DNA from: an uncultured Dysosmobacter sp.
GTDB lineage: Bacteria > Bacillota > Clostridia > Oscillospirales > Oscillospiraceae
Assembly: GCA_934590165.1 (NCBI GenBank)
Contig: CAKTOO010000011.1
Span: 1 to 64,000, forward strand
Length of the DNA stretch: 64,000 nucleotides
Direction: 5' to 3'
Each line of letters starts with the position of its first letter. Position 1 is the first letter of the stretch. Made by a program: the position numbers and the translations under genes. Below are positions 41,811-49,001 of the stretch, piece after piece. The notes under the pieces are model-generated. The model searched no databases. It was not told the DNA's origin and was given only the letters and a program-made list of their open reading frames with translations.

Positions 41811-42523
41811 GCTTTCGTGTTCTTTTCCGCCTGCTGGGCGCCGCCCAGCAGTTCAAACTTGTAGCCCACGCCCCAGACGGTCTTCAGCGCCCACTGGTCG
41901 GAAACGTTTTCCACCTTTTCCCGCAGGCGCTTAATGTGCACATCCACGGTGCGGCTGTCGCCGAAATAGTCGAAGCCCCACACCTCGTCCAGCAGCTGGT
42001 TGCGGGTGTAGACCCGGTTGGGGGTGGAGGCCAGATGGTACAGAAGCTCCAGTTCCTTGGGAGGCGTGTCGATCTTCTTGCCGTCCACGATGAGCTCGTA
42101 GGAGTCCAGATTGATGACCAGCTTGTCAAACATCAGCTTTTTGGAGGTGTCGTTGGGAATCTCCGTCCGCCGCAGCACCGCGTTGATGCGGGCGATGAGC
42201 TCCTTCATCTCAAAGGGTTTGACGATATAGTCATCGGCGCCCATCTCCAGACCCTGTATGCGGTCAAAGACCTCGCTCTTGGCCGTCAGCATGATGATGG
42301 GGACCTTGGAGGTCTCCCGGATCTTGGCGCAGACGGCCCAGCCGTCCATGACCGGCAGCATGATATCCAGGAGGATCAGATCCGGCTCCTGCTTCTGGAA
42401 CTCCTCGATGGCTCGTCCGCCGTCACCGGCGGCACGGACGTCAAATCCCTCCTTCACCAGATACATTTGGATCAGTTCCGAGATGTTGCGGTCATCCTCG
42501 ACCACCAAAATGTTGCGTCCCAT
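41807..42523 (-). CDS. OmpR/PhoB-family response regulator
   Basis: The 238-residue protein has a receiver domain (VVEDDRNISELI; D53 in LLDIMLP; K in IVKPF) and a C-terminal winged helix (TPPKELELLYHLA, RTVDVHIKRLREK, WGVGYKF). It would activate or repress targets after phosphorylation by the kinase downstream. ATG 42523 follows GGGAGGG; eight upstream codons have no binding site. A direct repeat, TTTACA-N5-TTAAAC, lies near its promoter and could reflect autoregulation. Confidence 0.95.
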   Translation of the reverse strand: MGRNILVVEDDRNISELIQMYLVKEGFDVRAAGDGGRAIEEFQKQEPDLILLDIMLPVMDGWAVCAKIRETSKVPIIMLTAKSEVFDRIQGLEMGADDYIVKPFEMKELIARINAVLRRTEIPNDTSKKLMFDKLVINLDSYELIVDGKKIDTPPKELELLYHLASTPNRVYTRNQLLDEVWGFDYFGDSRTVDVHIKRLREKVENVSDQWALKTVWGVGYKFELLGGAQQAEKNTKA

Positions 42524-42557
42524 GGCGCTCCCTCCCATTTTTTGCATTTTAATATTT

Positions 42558-42600
42558 ACATTATACCCACTTGCGGACTGGGGTGTTTAATTTTCTGTAA
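42558..42600 (-). promoter_or_regulatory. Promoter region of the two-component operon
   Basis: A minus-strand TATAAT lies at 42562-42567. No standard -35 is spaced correctly, but a direct repeat TTTACA-N5-TTAAAC with 11-bp period lies just upstream, resembling PhoP-type boxes. Activator-dependent control is possible. Confidence 0.4.
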
Positions 42601-42620
42601 ATTTCCGTGCCGTGATCTGC

Positions 42621-43775
42621 TCACGCCGCTGGCTCCGTCAAAGAGAGGCACCGGTCCTCGGCGTTCTTCGCCGCTGTCAAAAAAGCGCTCAGGCCCACGG
42701 CGCTGACATTGCCCTCCAGCCAGACGGACAGGTCCCCCCGGCGGGCGGATACCTTCTGCAAAAGCGCCGCCGCCTGGGCGCTGCTGCGCAGGCCGTAGCC
42801 GGTGCGGTCGATGTCCGGCTCCAGGCAGCAGTAGCCCGCAAGCTCCGCCGCCTCCTCCGCCGCGCTGTCCGCCGCCGGAAGGTATGCCAGCCGGGTCCGT
42901 CCGCAGGTGGCGCTGTACAGGGCAGCATTGCCCCGCTCCAGCTGCTCCAGGACCTCGCCGCTGTCCGTTCCCTCCACCAAAAGGCCAACGGCCTGCCCCG
43001 TGGAGGCCATCCGCCGCAGCAGGTCCCCCTGTTCCGCGAGAAACGCCTCCGTGCAGAAAAACGCCGCTTGGGCCCCCTGGCGGTCCAGCGTATCCAGCAG
43101 GGCGGAGACTGTCTCCGGGTCCGAGGCCCGGAAGCACAGGTACACGCTCTTGCCGTCAAAATTCTCCTCCGTCTGCTCCTGTTCCGGCGCCTGCGTGGGC
43201 GGCTCCTTGCTTTTGAGGTACTGCTCATACCGGGCGCTCATCTGGGCCCTGGCGGCGTCCGCGAACTGGCTGGCCTGCAGCACATAATCCGACTCCCGCA
43301 GCCACACCAGCCAGTCCCGGTCATCTCCGGTGACAGCGTTGGAGCCGGAGAGACTGATAGTGGAATACGCCAGGCCGAATACCTCCGCCACCAACGACGC
43401 CGGCACAAACACCGTGTCTCCCCGGCGGATGGCCGTTGGATAATACGTATTGCCCAAATTGTCCTGGGCATAGGTCTTGGACAGGTCAAAGGCCAGGGAC
43501 CTGCCGGATTTGCCCACGGCGTACAGCGCCGCCATCTGCTTGGAGGCGTTATAAGTATAAGCGATGCCGATATCCTCCCGGACATAGCCCGTGAACGCTG
43601 AGCCGGGGATATAGAGGTAGCCGCCGGACCAGAAGGGCATGGTATCGTCGCTCATGACCAGGACATTGTCGTTGACGGCAGTGAAATACACGGCCTTTCC
43701 GGCGGCAAAGGCCTGTATGCAGACCGCCTGCGCCAGCAGCAAAACCGCCAAGACCAATGCTGTTCTCCGCTTCAT
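42621..43775 (-). CDS. Secreted protein with degenerate polysaccharide-deacetylase-like domain
   Basis: The 384-residue protein has a cleavable signal peptide (about 1-24). Residues 25-150 look like a copper-amine-oxidase-N/stalk domain (LYIPGSAF, VFVPASLVAEVFG). Residues 208-384 follow the order of a NodB deacetylase (VYLCFRASDPETVSALLDTL, then AAFFCTEAFL). However, TFDDGP has become CFRASD and no HxxxH metal site is seen, so catalysis is unlikely. It lies 40 bp after spoIID on the same strand and may be co-expressed during sporulation; a wall-binding role is a guess. AAGGAGG precedes ATG 43775. Confidence 0.7.
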   Translation of the reverse strand: MKRRTALVLAVLLLAQAVCIQAFAAGKAVYFTAVNDNVLVMSDDTMPFWSGGYLYIPGSAFTGYVREDIGIAYTYNASKQMAALYAVGKSGRSLAFDLSKTYAQDNLGNTYYPTAIRRGDTVFVPASLVAEVFGLAYSTISLSGSNAVTGDDRDWLVWLRESDYVLQASQFADAARAQMSARYEQYLKSKEPPTQAPEQEQTEENFDGKSVYLCFRASDPETVSALLDTLDRQGAQAAFFCTEAFLAEQGDLLRRMASTGQAVGLLVEGTDSGEVLEQLERGNAALYSATCGRTRLAYLPAADSAAEEAAELAGYCCLEPDIDRTGYGLRSSAQAAALLQKVSARRGDLSVWLEGNVSAVGLSAFLTAAKNAEDRCLSLTEPAA

Positions 43776-43815
43776 CCGGGCTCCCTCCTTTCACCGTTCG
43801 TATTGAATTATTTTA

Positions 43816-44862
43816 TCACGGTTCCGCCCGGTTTGTAAAGCTGTCCAGCCCCGCCCAGGCCCCCACGGTGACACCGGTATAATAGTGGGTCAGGATCTCC
43901 CGGAAGCCGACGCCCTCCTTGGCCATGCGGTTGGCGCCGTACTGGCTGAGCCCTACGCCGTGGCCGTAGCCGGTAACGAAAAACACCAGTTTTTCCCCCT
44001 GGACATCCCAGGTAAAGCAGGCGGATCGCAGCCCCAGGGCACCCCGCAGGGTGCTGCCCTTTACGGTGACACCGCCCACCGTCAGCGTCTCCACGCTGCC
44101 GGCGCTGTCCGTCACCGCACCGCCCAGCCAAGTGCCCACGGAGCCAGTGAGGTCCGCCTCCGGGCACACCGCCAGCACCCGGCTTTTGAAATCCTCCGCC
44201 GTGAACTCCGCGCGGCTGTAATAATTAGGGATGGCGTCGGTATCCTCAGGAGACGATACCGCCTGCAAATAGGGCAGGTCATTGAGCCACACCTCCCCCG
44301 CCGCCCGGGTCTGCCCCGCCGAGCAGGAGTGGAACACCGCCAGAATGGGCTCTCCGCCGTACTGGATGACCTGCCCGTCGGTCTCCCGGACCGCTGCTTC
44401 CACCTTTTTCTCGTTGGCATCGGCGTCTTTTCCCCAGTTGGCCCTGGCCCGGTCCTCCGAAAGATAGGCCTGGCAGCAGGTGGAGTCCGTACAGATATCG
44501 GCGGTGCCGGCGTGGTTGCCGCCGGTCTCCATTTTATACAAGGTGTAGGTCCGGGCGGCGGTGGCCTGGGCCTTCAGCGCCTCCGGTTCAAAGGAGGCCG
44601 GCATCTCCGCCCGCACCACGCCCACCAGGTACTCCCCCAGGGTCATTTCCTCCACAGCATCGCCGTTGAGCACCCGCAGCACCACGCTGCCGTCCGATTC
44701 ACCGGGGGCGAAGGGCTCTCCCTCCGTCTCGTCCGCCGTCTTCTCCCCGCCGAAAAGCTCCTCCCGGAAGGGCACGATCACTGCCAGGGGCAGCGTGAAC
44801 AGCAGCACCATCAGCACCGCGGAAACCGCGATGCTCTGCCGGACCTGAGATTTTCGCTTCAT
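43816..44862 (-). CDS. spoIID: Stage II sporulation protein D (SpoIID)
   Basis: The 348-residue protein has one N-terminal membrane segment (about 10-30) and the SpoIID lytic transglycosylase core YLVGVVRAEMPASFEPEALKAQ, followed by ATAARTY, with E86 as the catalytic glutamate. Further family blocks are VFHSCSAGQT and GYGHGVGLSQYGA. SpoIID cleaves peptidoglycan during engulfment of the forespore together with SpoIIM and SpoIIP. ATG 44862 follows AGGAGG. A sigma-E-like promoter lies at 44903-44931. This gene is one of the best signs that the organism makes endospores. Confidence 0.94.
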   Translation of the reverse strand: MKRKSQVRQSIAVSAVLMVLLFTLPLAVIVPFREELFGGEKTADETEGEPFAPGESDGSVVLRVLNGDAVEEMTLGEYLVGVVRAEMPASFEPEALKAQATAARTYTLYKMETGGNHAGTADICTDSTCCQAYLSEDRARANWGKDADANEKKVEAAVRETDGQVIQYGGEPILAVFHSCSAGQTRAAGEVWLNDLPYLQAVSSPEDTDAIPNYYSRAEFTAEDFKSRVLAVCPEADLTGSVGTWLGGAVTDSAGSVETLTVGGVTVKGSTLRGALGLRSACFTWDVQGEKLVFFVTGYGHGVGLSQYGANRMAKEGVGFREILTHYYTGVTVGAWAGLDSFTNRAEP

Positions 44863-44902
44863 GGACTGCCTCCTCTTTTGCGCCGCAATAGGTTGTCCCT
44901 TC

Positions 44903-44931
44903 ACTGTATGCAGCCGCCGCCGGAAAGATAC
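44903..44931 (-). promoter_or_regulatory. Sigma-E-like sporulation promoter of spoIID
   Basis: The minus strand has CATACAGT, an exact match to the sigma-E -10 pattern CATACANT. GTATCT lies 15 bp upstream as a possible -35. In B. subtilis spoIID is a known sigma-E gene. Confidence 0.6.
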
Positions 44932-44942
44932 GCCGCCGTCAA

Positions 44943-44971
44943 TGGACAAACGGTTCCTGCCGTGGTATACT
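44943..44971 (+). promoter_or_regulatory. Promoter of the membrane protein gene at 45014
   Basis: TGGACA, 17 bp, TATACT with TGG before the -10. It is divergent from the spoIID promoter. Confidence 0.65.
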
Positions 44972-45013
44972 GGCGAATAGAAATTGGATTTTTTCTCCGA
45001 AGGGAGTTTTGAT

Positions 45014-45844
45014 ATGAAAAGATATGCCGTCTATCCCGCTTTGGCCCTGGCCGGCGGCGCAGCTGCCTTTGCCCTGCGCCTGGCCCAAAACCGTACCGGC
45101 TTCGAGGCGGCCACCGGCTTGCCGGTGACCGGAAACCTGTGGGGCCGCCTGCTGGTGGGGCTGCTGGTGCTGACCGCCCTGGCCTGTCTGCTGCTGACCC
45201 GAAAGCTGCCCGCGGAAACGGAGGAGCAATCCCCCGACTTCTCCGGTGCCTTTTCCACCCACAGCTCCCCGCTTTTGACGGTCTTGGTGGCCGGTGTGTT
45301 CCTGTTTGCCCTCTCCGGGCTTTTGGAGATGGCCTCCGGCCTGGGTCTGATACCCGAGACCATGGAAGGCTCCGGCAGCCGCCTTTCCCTGCTGCTTGGT
45401 GGGCTGACCCTCGTCTGCGCCGGGTGTTTTTTTTCGGTGCTGCCGGCTTGCCGCCGCTCCGGTGCCCGGGAGACCGAGCCCCATGCGCCCCGGGCTGTCA
45501 GCGGCAATCTTCTTCTGCTGCCCGTCGGCTATTTGGTGGCGCGGCTGGTGACAGCCTACCGGGCGGAGTCCATCAACCCCGTGCTGGAGGCCTATTATAT
45601 CGACCTGCTGGCGCTGGTGTTTTTGACGCTGGCCTTTTACCGGCTGTCTTCTTTTGCCTTTCACGTTGGACAGACCCGGCGGTTTTTGCTGTATGCCATC
45701 TCCGCCGTGATGCTGTGCCTGGCCGCTCTGGCGGACAGCCGCCCCCTGTATGACACGCTGTTTTTCGCCGGCGGCGGACTGACGGCGCTGGGCTTTTTGC
45801 TGCTGCGGCTGGACACCCTGGCAGCTTCCAAAAGCAATCTATGA
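45014..45844 (+). CDS. Polytopic membrane protein of unknown function
   Basis: The 276-residue protein has seven to eight hydrophobic segments, short loops and no recognised motif. Arg/Lys-rich patches are few and the loops lack cofactor or catalytic signatures. GAAGGGAG precedes ATG 45014. It is followed by two very strong hairpins and forms its own unit. It is divergent from spoIID but has a vegetative-type promoter, so a sporulation link is not implied. Confidence 0.75.
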   Translation: MKRYAVYPALALAGGAAAFALRLAQNRTGFEAATGLPVTGNLWGRLLVGLLVLTALACLLLTRKLPAETEEQSPDFSGAFSTHSSPLLTVLVAGVFLFALSGLLEMASGLGLIPETMEGSGSRLSLLLGGLTLVCAGCFFSVLPACRRSGARETEPHAPRAVSGNLLLLPVGYLVARLVTAYRAESINPVLEAYYIDLLALVFLTLAFYRLSSFAFHVGQTRRFLLYAISAVMLCLAALADSRPLYDTLFFAGGGLTALGFLLLRLDTLAASKSNL

Positions 45845-45857
45845 CAGTTTACCACAA

Positions 45858-45893
45858 GACCTTCGCCGAAAAAAGCTTTTTCGGCGAAGGTCT
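45858..45893 (+). terminator. Terminator after the membrane protein gene
   Basis: A 17-bp perfect stem (AGACCTTCGCCGAAAAA with its complement, loop AGC) is followed by TTCTCTT. Confidence 0.8.
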
Positions 45894-45910
45894 TTCTCTT
45901 CCGCCACAAC

Positions 45911-45944
45911 GGAACAGGACCAGCCGAAAGGCTGGTCCTGTTCC
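45911..45944. repeat. Perfect 15-bp hairpin with GAAA tetraloop
   Basis: GGAACAGGACCAGCC and its complement enclose a GAAA tetraloop, which is unusually stable. No T-run follows. The next 120 bp to 46067 are AT-rich and hold nothing recognisable. Confidence 0.6.
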
Positions 45945-46067
45945 GTATAGTTTGGAAGATTGGATGAAAAGAAGTTTTGTCTCTTGCAAGTATTACTTTA
46001 CAAAAGAGTTGTTAACCAAACCAGCATCAATTGTTACAAAAGTTTTAAATCCTCCAATATTTTTATG

Positions 46068-46526
46068 TCAACTTTTTAGCTCCCGCAGGGCGGTGAAAAA
46101 GTCCGCCAGCACCTGCTGGCACTCCTCCTCCAAAATGCCGCCCACCAGGGCCGGCCGGTTGGGGAACTCCTCCATGAACAGATTCATCACGCCGCCGCAG
46201 GCCCCCATGGCCGCGTCCCGGGCACCGTACCACACCCTGCGGATGCGGGCGTTCAAAATGGCGCCGGCGCACATGGGGCAGGGCTCCAGCGTCACATACA
46301 GCTCGCACTCGTCCAGCCGCCAAGTGCCGAGGACCTCGTTGGCCTGGGCAATGGCCTCCATCTCCGCGTGAGAGGCGGTGGCGTGCTTTTCCTCCCGGCG
46401 GTTGCGGCCACGGCCCACGATCTGCCCGTTCCGCACGATGACACAGCCCACCGGCACTTCCCCGGCGGCGGCCGCCTCCCGGGCCAGGATCAGGGCCTCC
46501 CGCATATAATTTTCCCGCTGTGGCAT
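46068..46526 (-). CDS. tadA: tRNA-specific adenosine-34 deaminase
   Basis: The 152-residue cytidine/adenosine deaminase fold has the zinc and proton-shuttle motif SHAEMEAI (HAE) and the second zinc motif LEPCPMCAGAI (PCxxC). TadA converts A34 of tRNA-Arg(ACG) to inosine and is usually essential. The size and the CAGAI and VWYGA blocks separate it from dCMP or cytidine deaminases. AAGGAGG precedes ATG 46526. The gene is divergent from yaaL, as in B. subtilis-type neighbourhoods. Confidence 0.95.
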   Translation of the reverse strand: MPQRENYMREALILAREAAAAGEVPVGCVIVRNGQIVGRGRNRREEKHATASHAEMEAIAQANEVLGTWRLDECELYVTLEPCPMCAGAILNARIRRVWYGARDAAMGACGGVMNLFMEEFPNRPALVGGILEEECQQVLADFFTALRELKS

Positions 46527-46603
46527 GTTTTTCCTCCTTGTCCGCATGAAAACTGGCATATTTGTCCAAACTCTCCGTAGTATAAAGCAGGAGGGACAAT
46601 GCC

Positions 46604-46861
46604 ATGAAAACCGTTCTCACTTCCAAAAAGCCCCTGCCGGACCCGGAGCTGCCGACGCTGAAGGCGGAGCTGCTGGCCGCCCAGGGAGAGCTGGCCTTCG
46701 CCTACCAGCAATTTGACCAGGCCTTGGCGCCGGAGCTGGTGGAGTGCTGCATCTATCAGATCAGCGCCGCCAAAGCCCGCTGCAACTATTTGATCCGCGT
46801 CATCAAGGAGCGCAGCCCCCAGTCCGCCCTTTCGGCAGAGGAGGAAGCCCTGTGGACCTGA
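46604..46861 (+). CDS. YaaL/DUF2508 family protein
   Basis: The 85-residue helical soluble protein (LKAELLAAQGELAFAYQQFDQA, then CCIYQISAAKARCNYLI) fits the DUF2508/YaaL pattern, and its place directly before bofA is the conserved arrangement (yaaL-bofA). Its function is unknown. GGAGGG precedes ATG 46604. Its last codons overlap the bofA GTG by ten bases. Confidence 0.85.
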   Translation: MKTVLTSKKPLPDPELPTLKAELLAAQGELAFAYQQFDQALAPELVECCIYQISAAKARCNYLIRVIKERSPQSALSAEEEALWT

Positions 46862-47115
46862 ACCAGAAGATCATTGCCGTCCTGGTGGGCGGCTTTCTCC
46901 TCATCGCCCTGCTGCGGGTGTTCCGCACGCCTTTGCGACTGGCGGCCCGGCTGCTGGTGAACACGCTGCTGGGCTTTGGGGCCCTCTGGGCCATCCACGC
47001 CACCTCCGGCATCACGGGCCTCACCCTGGGGCTGAACCCCTGGAACGCCCTGGTGGTGGGCATTTTGGGGGTGCCGGGGCTGGTGCTTTTGCTGCTGGTC
47101 CAGTGGGTATTATAG
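46852..47115 (+). CDS. bofA: BofA family sporulation protein, GTG start
   Basis: The 87-residue protein has two to three membrane segments with the family pattern LLVNTLLGFGALWAIH, then GLTLGLNPWNALVVGILGVPGLVLLLL. BofA holds the SpoIVFB protease inactive and so delays pro-sigma-K processing during sporulation. GTG 46852 has GAGGAGG at a good distance and overlaps the end of yaaL, so the two are translationally coupled. Together with spoIID it supports a spore-forming host. Confidence 0.9.
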   Translation: MDLNQKIIAVLVGGFLLIALLRVFRTPLRLAARLLVNTLLGFGALWAIHATSGITGLTLGLNPWNALVVGILGVPGLVLLLLVQWVL

Positions 47116-47123
47116 CTACATAC

Positions 47124-47154
47124 GCGGAGGGCGGGGCCCTCCGCATTTTTCTTT
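47124..47154 (+). terminator. Terminator after bofA
   Basis: GCGGAGGG/CCCTCCGC stem, loop CGGGG, then ATTTTTCTTTTT. Confidence 0.88.
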
Positions 47155-47239
47155 TTGAAAATTGAACGCGAGATTTTAAGAGATATCATGAGAAAATCAA
47201 AGAAAACAAGAGTTTTTCATGCGGTAAATCATTTTTTTG

Positions 47240-47268
47240 TTGACATGCTCCGTCCCCTGTGCTATAAA
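47240..47268 (+). promoter_or_regulatory. Promoter of rplM-rpsI
   Basis: TTGACA, 17 bp, TATAAA. Confidence 0.85.
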
Positions 47269-47271
47269 TAT

Positions 47272-47327
47272 CCTTGCTCCGATTTTACCCCGGAGCTCTT
47301 GATTTGTAAAGCGATGCAAATATATAT
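47272..47327 (+). promoter_or_regulatory. Structured leader of rplM, possible L13 autoregulatory element
   Basis: The 65-nt leader can fold into GCTCCG/CGGAGC (47276-47296 region) and ATTTG/CAAAT stems ahead of the ribosome binding site. L13 leaders are known in Bacillota; identity with that Rfam family was not checked. Confidence 0.35.
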
Positions 47328-47343
47328 GTACGGAGGAAACACC

Positions 47344-47772
47344 ATGTCCACTTTTATGGCAAACAAGGCCAACATTGAGCGTAAGTGGTACATCCTGGAC
47401 GCCGCCGGTAAGCCCCTGGGCAAGACCGCTGTCCGGGCTGCCGACCTGCTGCGCGGCAAGACCAAGCCCACCTACACTCCCCACGCCGACTGCGGCGACA
47501 ATGTCATCATCATCAACGCCGGCAAGGCTGTCCTGACCGGCAACAAGGGCACTCAGAAGATCTACCGGACTCACTCTGGCTGGGTCGGCGGCCTGAAGGA
47601 GACTCCCTACCGCATCCTGATGCAGGAAAAGCCCGAAGTCGCCATGCGGGTGGCTATCCGCGGCATGATGCCCAAGAACACCGTCTCCAAGGATTCTCTG
47701 AAGCGTCTGCACATCTATGCTGACGCGAACTACGAGCAGCAGGCTCAGAAGCCCGTGGCTCTGGAAGTTTAA
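47344..47772 (+). CDS. rplM: 50S ribosomal protein L13
   Basis: The 142-residue protein shows the L13 blocks WYILDAAGKPLGKTAVRAADLLRGK, YTPHADCGDNVIIINAGK, SGWVGGLK and RGMMPKN. L13 is an early assembly protein of the large subunit. GGAGG precedes ATG 47344, and codon choice is more uniform than in neighbours, as expected for a highly expressed gene. It is followed 17 bp later by rpsI in the universal rplM-rpsI operon. Confidence 0.98.
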   Translation: MSTFMANKANIERKWYILDAAGKPLGKTAVRAADLLRGKTKPTYTPHADCGDNVIIINAGKAVLTGNKGTQKIYRTHSGWVGGLKETPYRILMQEKPEVAMRVAIRGMMPKNTVSKDSLKRLHIYADANYEQQAQKPVALEV

Positions 47773-47789
47773 TAAGGAGGATTAAGAGA

Positions 47790-48194
47790 ATGTATCAGTC
47801 TAAGAAGCCTTACCTGTATGGCACCGGCCGTCGGAAGTCCTCCGTGGCCCGCGTCCATCTGTTCCCCAACGGCACCGGCTCCATCACCATCAACGGCCGT
47901 GACATCGACGATTACTTCGGCCTGGATACCCTGAAGATGGTCGTCCGTCAGCCCCTGGAGCTGACCGGCAACACCGGCAAGATGGACATCGTCGCCACTG
48001 TCGCTGGCGGCGGCGTTTCCGGCCAGGCCGGCGCTCTGCGTCACGGCATCTCCCGCGCCCTGCTGCTGGCCAGCGAGGACAACCGCGCCATCCTGAAGAA
48101 GGCCGGTTTCCTGACCCGCGATCCTCGTATGAAGGAGCGCAAGAAGTACGGTCTGAAGGCCGCCCGTCGCGCACCTCAGTTCTCCAAGCGCTGA
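47790..48194 (+). CDS. rpsI: 30S ribosomal protein S9
   Basis: The 134-residue protein has the S9 start YGTGRRKSSVARVHL and the conserved end LLASEDNR, FLTRDPRMKERKKYGLKAARRAPQFSKR. The C-terminal SKR tail reaches the P-site tRNA in the ribosome. AAGGAGG precedes ATG 47790. A strong terminator closes the operon. Confidence 0.98.
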   Translation: MYQSKKPYLYGTGRRKSSVARVHLFPNGTGSITINGRDIDDYFGLDTLKMVVRQPLELTGNTGKMDIVATVAGGGVSGQAGALRHGISRALLLASEDNRAILKKAGFLTRDPRMKERKKYGLKAARRAPQFSKR

Positions 48195-48213
48195 TTCTTG
48201 CTCCCAGCATTCA

Positions 48214-48248
48214 AAAGAGCCATCCCATTCGGGATGGCTCTTTTTTTG
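48214..48248. terminator. Terminator of the rplM-rpsI operon
   Basis: An 11-bp stem AGAGCCATCCC with its complement and loop ATTC, followed by seven T. A short T-run on the other side may also serve the converging DUF1624 gene. Confidence 0.93.
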
Positions 48249-48249
48249 C

Positions 48250-48987
48250 TTATTGCATCCAATTTTCCGCTGCCAGCAATGCACCATACAGCGCAGGCTG
48301 GTGGAGCAAATAGAGTGCCAGGGAATGGCGTCCCATCCACTCCAAAACCGGGAACGGTTTTCGCTTCGGCACTTCATGCTCTTCTCCGGTGCGCCAAACG
48401 GCATGGAGAAACCACCCCGCGCCATACAAAAACAGCCACGGCAGCAGGGGGAAATAATCCGATGAGGCGAATTCCGGCGCCGGAAAGCCCAGGAAATTTC
48501 CCAGCCAGCCGGTGTGATACAGTGTCTCCGGTATCACGGAATACCCGGCCACAAGGCCGCTCCCCACCTGCCGGGTCAGTCCAAACAGCGCCGCGCAGGC
48601 CAGCAGCCCCCACCGTGGCGGGCAGCGGTCCAGCAGCGGCCCCAGCCATTGAAACAGAAGCGTGGCCGTCCCCAGGAACGTCAAAACGCCCCACTGGATG
48701 GGGTCCTCCGGCAGCACCGCCATGGTCACCGCCGACACCAGCGCCCCGGCGGCCAGCAGCATGACGCCGTGCCGCACGGGCCGGCGGCTGAAGGGCTGGC
48801 AAAAGCCCGCCAGCAGAATAAAGGACCAGCAGATAAACTGCTGCCACAAAAAGCCCGGCCAGCCGTCATACCAGGAAAGCTCCAGGCCGTGGAGGTTCAC
48901 CAGGTCCCAGAGGGCATGGTAGCAGATCATATTTGCCAGAGCAAATCCCCGCAGGATATCCAGCTGTGGATAGCGGCAGTTTTTCAC
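48250..48987 (-). CDS. DUF1624 (HGSNAT-like) membrane acyltransferase, GTG start
   Basis: The 245-residue protein has seven to eight membrane segments and the DUF1624 opening RYPQLDILRGFALANMICYHALWDLV, with an Asp-Arg pair and a His in TM1 as in heparan-alpha-glucosaminide N-acetyltransferase relatives. The end GRHSLALYLLHQPAL is also typical. It would transfer an acyl group to a sugar or surface glycan. GTG 48987 follows GGGAGG. It lies 14 bp after the pyruvyltransferase-FrhB gene, so both may act on the same surface polymer. Confidence 0.87.
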   Translation of the reverse strand: MKNCRYPQLDILRGFALANMICYHALWDLVNLHGLELSWYDGWPGFLWQQFICWSFILLAGFCQPFSRRPVRHGVMLLAAGALVSAVTMAVLPEDPIQWGVLTFLGTATLLFQWLGPLLDRCPPRWGLLACAALFGLTRQVGSGLVAGYSVIPETLYHTGWLGNFLGFPAPEFASSDYFPLLPWLFLYGAGWFLHAVWRTGEEHEVPKRKPFPVLEWMGRHSLALYLLHQPALYGALLAAENWMQ

Positions 48988-49001
48988 CGCAGGCGCCTCC
49001 C

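Noticed and set aside
45845..46067. Small RNA or gene in the AT-rich gap before tadA
   Set aside because: Only a terminator and one more hairpin are visible; no promoter or coding signal with a ribosome binding site was found.
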